In this document: one piece after another, positions 54,838 to 62,947 of the stretch
Position numbering within the stretch: the stretch's first letter is position 1
How the letters are laid out: every line of letters begins with the position of its first letter
Source of the DNA: Gimesia alba
Lineage (GTDB): Bacteria; Planctomycetota; Planctomycetia; Planctomycetales; Planctomycetaceae
Length of the DNA: 64,000 nt
Direction of reading: 5' to 3'
Assembly: GCF_007744675.1 (NCBI RefSeq)
Contig: NZ_CP036269.1
Span: 4,009,546 to 4,073,545 of the forward strand
The notes under the pieces: model-generated
Database searches by the model: none
What the model saw: the letters and a program-made list of their open reading frames with translations, nothing else
Told to the model about the DNA's origin: nothing
Translations under genes and position numbers: made by a program

Positions 54838-56304
54838 ATGCTGCTTCCTCCTGCATCCACTGGAAATGATCCTTCAGCCCTGAATCGTCGGCAATTCTTC
54901 ACCAGTGGCGCCAGTGGTCTGGGAACGCTGGCTCTTGCCTCGCTGCTGAAAGATGAGGGATTGCTGGCAAGCGAGAACAGCGGCCAACAGGCACACTTCG
55001 CCCCCAAGGCCAAGCGTTGCATTTACCTCTTCATGGAAGGGGGCCCGAGCCAGATGGACTTGTTCGACCCCAAACCAAAGTTAAATGAACTCGACGGTCA
55101 ACCGATGCCTGAGTCTTTACTGAAGGACATCAAATTCGCATTCATCCAAAAAGAAGCAGCGCAGTTAATGGGAAGCCCACGCACCTTCAAACGCTACGGC
55201 GAGTGCGGCATGGAACTCTCGGATCTGCTGCCTCACCTTAGCACTTGCGTGGATGACATCGCCCTGGTTCGCTCGATGCACTGTGAGCAGTTCAATCACC
55301 TGCCCGGTCAGTTGATGATGCTCTCCGGCTCCGATCTGCAGGGACGTCCCACGCTCGGCTCGTGGCTCAATTACGGTCTGGGAAGTGAATCACAGAATTT
55401 ACCCGGCTATGTTGTGCTGGCCACACTGGGCCGCGGTTTACCCGGCGGGGCTTCCAGCTGGTCGAGTGGATTTCTCCCCTCGCAATACGCGGGAACGCTG
55501 TTTCGTAATCAGGGCAGTCCGGTATTGAACCTGGAAACGCCTGCTGAAATCGCACCCGAAGCACAGATGCGGAGTCTGCAGACCATCAATGAGTTGAACG
55601 GCCTCCGCTACGAGCAGATCGGTAACCCCGAAATCGCCAGCAGGATTAAAGCCTACGAACTCGCCTTTCGCATGCAGCAAACCGCACCAGAGTTGCTCGA
55701 TCTTTCCGGCGAAACCAAAGCAACACTCGATGAATATGGTGTCACGCGCGAAGAAGCATCGAAAAGCAGTCATGCTGGCTTCAACGGTTCGTATGCCCGC
55801 AATTGCCTGCTGGCCCGTCGCATGGTCGAACGGGGCGTGCGTTATGTCACGCTCTTTTTATCAACCTGGGATCACCACAGCTATCTGGACAGCGGCTTGA
55901 AACGCTATACCGAGATTTCCGATCAGCCCATCGCGGCTTTACTCAAAGACCTTAAACGCCGTGGTTTACTCGAGGACACACTGGTTGTCTGGGGCGGCGA
56001 ATTCGGGAGAACACCTTTGGGTGAAAACCGTGTCAACTTCAAGAAAGTGACCGGCCGCGATCATCATCCCTATTCCTTCAGCATGTGGCTCGCGGGTGGC
56101 GGCATCAAAGGAGGCCAAGTCATCGGTAAAACGGATGAAATTGGTTGGGGCGTCTCAAAAGACCCCGTCCATGTACATGATCTTCATGCAACAATTCTCA
56201 AACTGTTCGGCCTGGATCATGAAAAACTGACCTATCGTTTTCAAGGCCGCGACTTCCGCCTCACTGACGTCTCGGGAAATGTAGTCGAAAAATTAATCGC
56301 ATAG
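54838..56304 (+). CDS. Tat-exported DUF1501 protein (third copy)
   Basis: A 488-residue DUF1501 protein with a Tat signal (LNRRQFFTSGASGLGTLALASLL, about 16-38). The core motifs are FMEGGPSQMDLFDPKP, VVWGGEFGRTP and GRDHHPYSFSMWLAGGG. It stands two bases after the PSCyt1/DUF1549/DUF1553 gene, so the two are coupled. It converges on the GntR gene with a 34-base gap. Like the other copies it keeps the aspartate and histidine pattern of an alkaline-phosphatase-like metal site, which is known of the family; its activity is not. Confidence 0.91.
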   Translation: MLLPPASTGNDPSALNRRQFFTSGASGLGTLALASLLKDEGLLASENSGQQAHFAPKAKRCIYLFMEGGPSQMDLFDPKPKLNELDGQPMPESLLKDIKFAFIQKEAAQLMGSPRTFKRYGECGMELSDLLPHLSTCVDDIALVRSMHCEQFNHLPGQLMMLSGSDLQGRPTLGSWLNYGLGSESQNLPGYVVLATLGRGLPGGASSWSSGFLPSQYAGTLFRNQGSPVLNLETPAEIAPEAQMRSLQTINELNGLRYEQIGNPEIASRIKAYELAFRMQQTAPELLDLSGETKATLDEYGVTREEASKSSHAGFNGSYARNCLLARRMVERGVRYVTLFLSTWDHHSYLDSGLKRYTEISDQPIAALLKDLKRRGLLEDTLVVWGGEFGRTPLGENRVNFKKVTGRDHHPYSFSMWLAGGGIKGGQVIGKTDEIGWGVSKDPVHVHDLHATILKLFGLDHEKLTYRFQGRDFRLTDVSGNVVEKLIA

Positions 56305-56338
56305 AATTGATTTCTTCCCCGAATAAATATCAAACCAG

Positions 56339-57037
56339 TCAAGCCAAATCGTCCATTTCCGGCAGCCACTTGTACCAGCCTTCAATATGATCCTGAATCA
56401 ATTCGCGAATCGCTTCGCTCTTTCCCGCACGTAGAGATTCAATGAGCTCTAAATGACTTTCAATTGTAATTTCCCGCACGCGTCCCGTCAGCTGTTCATG
56501 TTTCCGATGTAGTGCCGCCAACCATAATTCTAATGAAGGGCGTAGCGATCGCCAGGCTGCAATCAACCGAGGGCGTTGACTGGTTTCGACAATCATTGAA
56601 TGAAATTCAATGTCGAGCTGACTGATTTCAGCAACGCTGTCTGTTTTTTCCATCGCAGCAACATTTGCTTCCCAGGCAGCATAATCAGAATCCGTCGCAC
56701 GCGCCGCAGCATGCACCGCCAGCATGGGCTCCACAGCCAGTCGCAGAAAATAGAGATCTTCGAAATCCGCAGCCGTCATCGAAACAACACGCGTTCTCCC
56801 TCGATCATCAAACTCGACAATCCCATCTCGCTGCAGATTTAGCAGCGCTTCGCGTATAGGCGAGCGGCTCACTCCCATCTCCGTCGACAAGACGGGTTCC
56901 GTTAGCATGGCCCCCGGTTCGTGAAGCCCATGAACAATTTCAGTGCGTAAGCGTGCTTCAACGGCCTGCGCCAGTGTTTGACGTTTTAATTTGTTATCTG
57001 ATGGCATATGGCCCGTGGACAAATCATTGGTTTTCAT
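56339..57037 (-). CDS. GntR-family regulator with FCD ligand-binding domain
   Basis: A 232-residue regulator. The winged helix spans about 15-85 (EARLRTEIVHGLHEPGAMLTE, MGVSRSPIREALLNLQRDGIV). The FCD all-helical effector domain spans about 90-225 (LYFLRLAVEPMLAVHAAARA, LDIEFHSMIVETSQRPRLIAAW, SHLELIESLRAGK). FCD proteins bind organic acids or sugar acids with a metal. It is the last gene of the minus-strand operon DUF1592 - DUF1552 - GntR, 15 bases after DUF1552. An inverted repeat upstream of that operon is a likely target. Confidence 0.92.
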   Translation of the reverse strand: MKTNDLSTGHMPSDNKLKRQTLAQAVEARLRTEIVHGLHEPGAMLTEPVLSTEMGVSRSPIREALLNLQRDGIVEFDDRGRTRVVSMTAADFEDLYFLRLAVEPMLAVHAAARATDSDYAAWEANVAAMEKTDSVAEISQLDIEFHSMIVETSQRPRLIAAWRSLRPSLELWLAALHRKHEQLTGRVREITIESHLELIESLRAGKSEAIRELIQDHIEGWYKWLPEMDDLA

Positions 57038-57052
57038 TCTTAAATACCCTGA

Positions 57053-58357
57053 TTATATTTCTGCAAGTCGTTCATTCGAGTCACCAAACTGATCCAGGTG
57101 CAAGCCATATTTATCCATCAACGAGAGATATAAACTGCACATCTTACGGTTCGGTTTATCGAGATAGTCGAGCACACGTCCGGTTTCCAGCTTACCGCCT
57201 CCCCTACCCAGAATCACCACCGGCAACTTGGTGGCATCATGACTGCCCGTCAGCATGCTACTGCAATACATAATGATAGAGTTATCTAATGCGGTTCGAC
57301 TTCCTTCCTGAATTGCATCCAGTTTCCGTGCGACATAAGCAACCTGTTCTAAAAAGAACTGATTTACTTTGAGCCAGTCCTCGGACTCCTGATGCGATAA
57401 CAGGTGATGAATCATATAATCAACACCCAGGTTGGGAAATCTCAGTGAGGAATGATCGTTATTGAGTTTTAATGTGCAAAGTCGTGTGGAATCTGTCTGA
57501 AATGCAAGCACCAGAATATCACACATCAGTCGCATATGGTCGGCAATATCCTGCGGAATCCCATCAGCGGGTCGCGGAATATTTGGTTTATCGAGTGCAG
57601 GCCGCCAGCCTTGCAGCTCTCCCCGCTGGCCAGCGCGTTCGATGCGTTGTTCTACTTCGCGTACAGAATTGAGATATTCGTCGAGCTTCTGCTTATCGCT
57701 GCGACTGATTCCACGTCGCAGGTCCTTTGCATCGCTCAACACGGCATCCAGCACACTCTGATCGCTTTTGCTAGCATCCTGACGAAAGAGTCGATCAAAG
57801 GCGAGTGCCGGATAGACTTCCAGTGGAGTAGGCGTTGTCGGTGAGCTCCAGGAAATATGGCTGCTGTAGAGCATCGAATAATTTTTGTGAACGGACGGAT
57901 TGGATTTTTCGCAACCCAACACCAGACTGGGAACTTTGGTGGTCTGGCCATAATGCTTTGCCAGCAGTTGATCGATACTGATACCGCTGCGAATCCCGCC
58001 CCCCGATTCCAATGGTGCCCCACTCAGAATATTACCGGTTTGAGAACTGTGAATATTCCCCTTCAGGGCTTCCTCGTTATACAAGCCGCGAATGAAAAGC
58101 AGTCTTTCGCGAAATTCAGTGAGCGGCTTCAGGACAGGCCCCAGCTCCATCGACTTCCCTGCTCCCTTGGCCCACCAGTGATCGCGATGAAATCCGTTAC
58201 CGGAAAACAGGGCCGCAAAACGAACAGGAGCCTCTCCCTTTACTGCAGTCGTACCTGCTTCCTGTCCCCATACCTGTAGCGACTCCAGCCAGGGCAAAGC
58301 CATTGCAACACCGAGTCCACGCAACATAGTACGCCTGGTTGTCAAATAAGCAGACAT
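57053..58357 (-). CDS. Tat-exported DUF1552 protein
   Basis: A 434-residue DUF1552 protein with a Tat signal (TTRRTMLRGLGVAMALPWLESL, about 6-27). The family patterns are FAALFSGNGFHRDHWW, LLFIRGLYNEEALKG, GGIRSGISIDQLLAKHYG and DNSIIMYCSSMLTGSHDATKLPVVILG. In planctomycetes DUF1552 genes accompany DUF1592-type heme proteins in the way DUF1501 accompanies DUF1549/DUF1553 proteins, and this is the case here (gap of 92 bases to the upstream gene). It may be a distant relative of DUF1501; its reaction is unknown. Confidence 0.9.
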   Translation of the reverse strand: MSAYLTTRRTMLRGLGVAMALPWLESLQVWGQEAGTTAVKGEAPVRFAALFSGNGFHRDHWWAKGAGKSMELGPVLKPLTEFRERLLFIRGLYNEEALKGNIHSSQTGNILSGAPLESGGGIRSGISIDQLLAKHYGQTTKVPSLVLGCEKSNPSVHKNYSMLYSSHISWSSPTTPTPLEVYPALAFDRLFRQDASKSDQSVLDAVLSDAKDLRRGISRSDKQKLDEYLNSVREVEQRIERAGQRGELQGWRPALDKPNIPRPADGIPQDIADHMRLMCDILVLAFQTDSTRLCTLKLNNDHSSLRFPNLGVDYMIHHLLSHQESEDWLKVNQFFLEQVAYVARKLDAIQEGSRTALDNSIIMYCSSMLTGSHDATKLPVVILGRGGGKLETGRVLDYLDKPNRKMCSLYLSLMDKYGLHLDQFGDSNERLAEI

Positions 58358-58449
58358 GGAAGCACTCCTTGGTTTCAGTAAAAGGTGATTATGCCGTTAT
58401 ATGTTTTGTCATCATTTTAAGAATCTGAACACGTCCTGACGTGGATGAT

Positions 58450-61400
58450 CTAGTCATTTTCAGAAACACTGCTCAGGTATTTGTGATCTGCCCCACGAAT
58501 CATACGAAACTGTGGGCTCAAGACAATTGTCTGGATTGCTGTCGAAATCCGATACTCATCCTCAGTCATTTTTTGTAACATCTCATTCAGCAGCGGCTCA
58601 TCTGACAATTGGACCGATCGCCCCAAAGCATAGCCCAACAGGCGACGCTGAAATGTTCGCAGAAAGTCGTCACGCCGATCACTCAGCAAATAATGACGTA
58701 AACCTTCTAGACCACTGACCCTGGTGCCATCGGGAAGCACAGCAGAAACATCAATTTCATGACCACTGGAATCTTTGCTTCTCAGTCGACCAATACTGTC
58801 AAATTGCTCCAAAGTAAATCCGAAGCCATCAATCCGTTCATGACACTTCGCACAACCAGGATTAGAACTGTGCTGCTCAATCAGCTGCCTCTCCGTCATG
58901 TTCTTGGGGACTTCTTCAGGAAGTACTGGAACATCCTTGGGAGGTCGTGGGAGTTTCTCGCCCAATAGGAACTCAGAGACCCAATTTCCGCGTAAAATCG
59001 GACTGGTCCGCGATGCGCCCGATTGCTTTGAAAGTGTCGCTGCCATCGCAAGGATACCGCCGCGCGATTGTTTCTTGACTCCAGTAATTCGCTCCCATAC
59101 CTTTTCCTGCTTCTCGCCAGGCAGACCATAAAACTCCGCCAGAGGGCCATTCACAAAGGTATAATCGGCATCCAGTATTTCCACAACAGATCGATCCTGC
59201 TGAAAGAGAGCCGTAAAGAAGCGAATCACTTCTTCGTACATGTCGCTTCGCAAGTCAGCAAATTCTGGGAAATGCCGCTGACTTTTTTCGTCAAACTGAT
59301 CAAAGTCTCGAATGTGTAACCACTGACAACCATATTCAATCGCCATACGGCGCATCTTCGGATCTCGCAACATCCGATTCACCTGTGCCTTTAGTACATC
59401 AGGTTGATGCAGCTTATTCTGGGCTGCCAGACGCCGCAATTCTGCGTCGGGTAGTGAAGACCAGAGAAAATAACTCAGCCGCGACGCCAGTTCCCAGTCA
59501 CTAACGGACGTTGGTTTTGCTCCAGACGATACTCGTTCGCTACGATACAGAAAAGCAGGAGAAACCAACACACGCGCCAGCAACATGTGCACCGCCTCTT
59601 CGTGTGAAAGATCCTGCTCCCGAAATTGAGTATAAAGCGCGGGTAGTTGTTCCCGTTCCGCGGAAAGCAAAGGGCGTCTCCAAGCTTGCTCAGCAAAATC
59701 GAACACTGCTTTCACATGCACGGGTTCTGTTTTCAACTGCAACGCTTTAAACTCGTTTGCACGCTGCATGATTCCTTCCCGCATGGGTGTGAATGCACTT
59801 GGATCCGCATCCTGCGTCGCAAATTGCCATAACTGTTCATAAGCATCAACCTGAATGAGTGGAGAACGGCTGACATAATGCAGATCATTCCATAGCTTGT
59901 TCAATTCGGTAACTTCCTCATCATTCAACATCAGTCGCTGCAGTTGACTATCTTCACGATAGAATAATGTCAACGTCACGACTTCATCGACGGGCACAAT
60001 CTTTGTGTAGCACAACGCTGCCGGAAACAGTTGACGGAATTCCTCAAACTGTGCCAATACCTCTTTTTTGACTTCACTGTTTTCAGTAACAAGGATTGGT
60101 GAGAGAGGAATGACAGCACTCTCACCATCGGACCAACTTGACTTGCGACCGCTACGTTTAAACGAACCTGCGGTCAGATCTGTCAGCTGTTGTGGCTTGT
60201 CTTTCAATACTTTGAGCTGCACAGTGCCTTGGGGACTTGTTTTCTCATGCAAGGTTCCTGTAACAACAAATTCGTAACCATCCACCAGATCAGCGGGAAC
60301 AGTCAGTTCCAGCATCGAAGGTGCCTGCACGCATAGATCAGTAGATGGGATTGTCGCTCCCAACGGATGTTTCCCAAACAGAATTTGGGGCAATCCATAT
60401 TTAGAATTCGAATCAGAAAAGGAAAGGGCTTTAGGATTTGTCAGGAGTTGTTTGCGAACGGATGCAAAAAACGGTCCATTCAGTGATGTCATCTGCTGGT
60501 AAAGTTTGGCATCGGGTGAATCAGCGGGTAAATTTCCCGTACCGTTTGAGATAAGAGTCTGCAACTGATCGGCCAGCTGTTTCTTCATTTCAATGCTGGG
60601 AGCAACCTGCCATCGAGCCAGCAAAGAACCTGCAGGAATCGTGGCTTCCGATTTACCATCATCGAGTTCACTATAAAAATGCCAGACAGCCTGATTTCCC
60701 TGCTGATCAGCATGGGGATTGCCGTCAAGAATATTTGAAGACACGTCCTCAGCCAGATTCCATTTGTTGTTGCCCTTGCTTTCAGAACTAATTGTTAAAT
60801 CAATGGCTGTTAAATCACAGGAATGATTTCCATCGCGCGGCCCAATACTGAGAGAGAGCAGATCTCCCTGTCGTACAACCAGCTTCTCAAACGGCCCCAG
60901 CACTGCTGCTTTCGCTGAACTAGCAGTTCCAGATGCAAGCAACTGTCGTGTTCCACCACGATGTAATATCAGACGCCATGTCACACCATTTCCACACCCA
61001 ATATGTGCCCGCTTCACATGTCCTGTCACCTTAACGGTGTCTGTGACCGGGCTTTTCCAACCTACCACCACACGTAATTTGGGTGTTGGGTGAACGGCAA
61101 CGCTGTGCGGCTGAACTTCACCTGGAATACGGACACTTTGATCAGAAGAATTGGCAACAACACTCAAAGCGTTTTTACCAACCCAGCCTTTGATGAAATC
61201 GTAGTTTTGAGCCTGCTCCATCTTCGAGGTGATATAGGAATCAATCGAGACTTCTTGTTGATGCATTCCGAGATAAGAAAGCCAGGCCCCCAAGACAACG
61301 CGCTCAATTCCATTTTTCTGTGCCAGTAGTTCAAGTTGACGATCATCTGCTTTCTCCCCTGCTTCAACAGACGCATTCAGACTCGCAGCCGCATTTTCAA

Positions 61401-62700
61401 GAATCCTGTCGCGGTAAGCTGAAAGCACTGACACAACATTCTTGACATCACGCAGAGGCAGATCGGGCCGACCGGGTGCCACAAATCGGGCCTTTTCCCA
61501 GACAGCATAATCATCTTTATTTCCATCTCCGACAGTTGACGCAACCAGATACAATGAAAGATCTTTTTTTTCTTCAACCGTAGGCACTTTGACCCGAAAT
61601 TCCTGCCGCGTGGCAACCGGTTGTACGGGAACCTGCCAGGCAGTGGGACCATTTTTCTTGCCAATGTGTCCTATCGTAGTAAAACGCCAGAGTGCCTGCT
61701 GCCACTGGGTGATGTCAGCTGCGATTTCTGTTGCGTCTTCCGGCTTCGCAGTTTCCCACTTTGTTCGAATTAGATCAAGTATTCGCGAAGGAGTTTTGTC
61801 ATTAAGCGCATTCCAGAGTGTCCGCAAATATTTTTCATTCAGAGTATTCTCGCGAGCAACATCCTCAACTGATTTCTTGCCCGATTTCAACGAGTTCCGC
61901 TCTTTCAGTGTTGCTCGTAAGTATTTTTCCAGTGGCAGACGACCACCTCCATTTGTTTTGAATTGAATCCCCTGCAAATTAACAGCTGTCCCGCCGTTAC
62001 TGTCTGTAAAGCGCGCGTAAAAGTTACGAATCGCTGCCAGCTTTTCGTTCGTCCAATCACGACGGGAAGTCCGGCTGGAAAACTCAATTCCATTCGGCAG
62101 AAGCACTGCATGTTTTGCAATCCCTTTTGCCGCTTCAAGGTATTTCTGCACTAACGACGGCGACATTACCAGCGAATTTCCCACATTCGTAAAGCCCTCT
62201 CCAGCAGCACTGTCCACAGGAAATTCTTTAGCCGGCTGAAGTGGGACACCGGTTAAATCTTGAATCGTATAGGTATACTCGGCATTGTTTAACCGTCGTA
62301 AAACAACGGGGCCTGGATCACCGGCATTGGCTTTGGCTTCTGTATCTAATACGGCCTGAACCCATTGACGTAACGATTTGAGCTCTGCCTGAGTGGGCTG
62401 CAGTTTTGCGTCCTTGGGCGGCATTTCACCATCATCCAGCATCTCTACAACGCGCTGCCAGGGAACAATATCCTGCCGAATCTGTTGCACAGTTTGAAAT
62501 CGCGCCAGATCTAGCTCCCCCTGTTTTTCTGAAGGACTATGACAATCAAAACAGTATTTTCTCAGGACCGCTTTTTGACTGGTTTGAAGTTGCGCCTGTA
62601 AAGCAGCAAAACGTGTCGCAGTCGATTCCTGTGCGGAAGAGGAAACCGACGCTATGGCCAGTATCACAGAAATGAAAGTAATTCGTGAGACAGATGTCAT
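58450..62700 (-). CDS. Giant DUF1587/DUF1595/DUF1592/DUF1588/DUF1585 heme-type protein
   Basis: A 1416-residue exported protein with a signal peptide (ITFISVILAIASVSSSAQ, about 7-24). A PSCyt1-like site CFDCH is at 50-54. DUF1587 is near 150-215 (RRLNNAEYTYTIQDLTGVPL). A beta-sandwich-like insertion lies at about 530-640 (VKRAHIGCGNGVTWRLILHR, LVVRQGDLLSLSIGPRDGNH). DUF1595 is near 1010-1075, DUF1592 near 1080-1210 (WELASRLSYFLWSSLPDAELR), DUF1588 with heme-type CAKCHERIDGFGF near 1290-1302, and DUF1585 to the end. It is the first gene of the operon with DUF1552 and the GntR regulator. Function unknown; location expected outside the cytoplasm. Confidence 0.92.
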   Translation of the reverse strand: MTSVSRITFISVILAIASVSSSAQESTATRFAALQAQLQTSQKAVLRKYCFDCHSPSEKQGELDLARFQTVQQIRQDIVPWQRVVEMLDDGEMPPKDAKLQPTQAELKSLRQWVQAVLDTEAKANAGDPGPVVLRRLNNAEYTYTIQDLTGVPLQPAKEFPVDSAAGEGFTNVGNSLVMSPSLVQKYLEAAKGIAKHAVLLPNGIEFSSRTSRRDWTNEKLAAIRNFYARFTDSNGGTAVNLQGIQFKTNGGGRLPLEKYLRATLKERNSLKSGKKSVEDVARENTLNEKYLRTLWNALNDKTPSRILDLIRTKWETAKPEDATEIAADITQWQQALWRFTTIGHIGKKNGPTAWQVPVQPVATRQEFRVKVPTVEEKKDLSLYLVASTVGDGNKDDYAVWEKARFVAPGRPDLPLRDVKNVVSVLSAYRDRILENAAASLNASVEAGEKADDRQLELLAQKNGIERVVLGAWLSYLGMHQQEVSIDSYITSKMEQAQNYDFIKGWVGKNALSVVANSSDQSVRIPGEVQPHSVAVHPTPKLRVVVGWKSPVTDTVKVTGHVKRAHIGCGNGVTWRLILHRGGTRQLLASGTASSAKAAVLGPFEKLVVRQGDLLSLSIGPRDGNHSCDLTAIDLTISSESKGNNKWNLAEDVSSNILDGNPHADQQGNQAVWHFYSELDDGKSEATIPAGSLLARWQVAPSIEMKKQLADQLQTLISNGTGNLPADSPDAKLYQQMTSLNGPFFASVRKQLLTNPKALSFSDSNSKYGLPQILFGKHPLGATIPSTDLCVQAPSMLELTVPADLVDGYEFVVTGTLHEKTSPQGTVQLKVLKDKPQQLTDLTAGSFKRSGRKSSWSDGESAVIPLSPILVTENSEVKKEVLAQFEEFRQLFPAALCYTKIVPVDEVVTLTLFYREDSQLQRLMLNDEEVTELNKLWNDLHYVSRSPLIQVDAYEQLWQFATQDADPSAFTPMREGIMQRANEFKALQLKTEPVHVKAVFDFAEQAWRRPLLSAEREQLPALYTQFREQDLSHEEAVHMLLARVLVSPAFLYRSERVSSGAKPTSVSDWELASRLSYFLWSSLPDAELRRLAAQNKLHQPDVLKAQVNRMLRDPKMRRMAIEYGCQWLHIRDFDQFDEKSQRHFPEFADLRSDMYEEVIRFFTALFQQDRSVVEILDADYTFVNGPLAEFYGLPGEKQEKVWERITGVKKQSRGGILAMAATLSKQSGASRTSPILRGNWVSEFLLGEKLPRPPKDVPVLPEEVPKNMTERQLIEQHSSNPGCAKCHERIDGFGFTLEQFDSIGRLRSKDSSGHEIDVSAVLPDGTRVSGLEGLRHYLLSDRRDDFLRTFQRRLLGYALGRSVQLSDEPLLNEMLQKMTEDEYRISTAIQTIVLSPQFRMIRGADHKYLSSVSEND

Positions 62701-62775
62701 GCGCGTCTCCGCCTGTGATTTTTATTATGGAGTCATGATTTTCAGAACATGAGAGATTATGATCAGACCACATAT

Positions 62776-62800
62776 TGTCGACTGTCGACAGGAATGTCAA
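62776..62800 (-). promoter_or_regulatory. Promoter box with inverted repeat upstream of the DUF1592 operon
   Basis: On the minus strand a perfect TTGACA (62800-62795) stands upstream of the inverted repeat TGTCGAC-T-GTCGACA (62790-62776). The repeat therefore occupies the spacer where a -10 box would follow (best candidates CAATAT or TATGTG). GT...AC symmetry is typical of GntR/FCD operators, and the operon's third gene encodes such a regulator. About 75 bases separate it from the ATG. Confidence 0.6.
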
Positions 62801-62947
62801 GTTAGTACCCTCTCATTAAAAGACGCATATGCTGTAATTCGATTCAAAGAAAAGCTTCAGACGAGGAAAACAGACCTTATCTCATTATTAAATAAGGACA
62901 TACGTAGGATTCTCATCTATTAGTAGTCTCAAGAAACATAGAAATAA

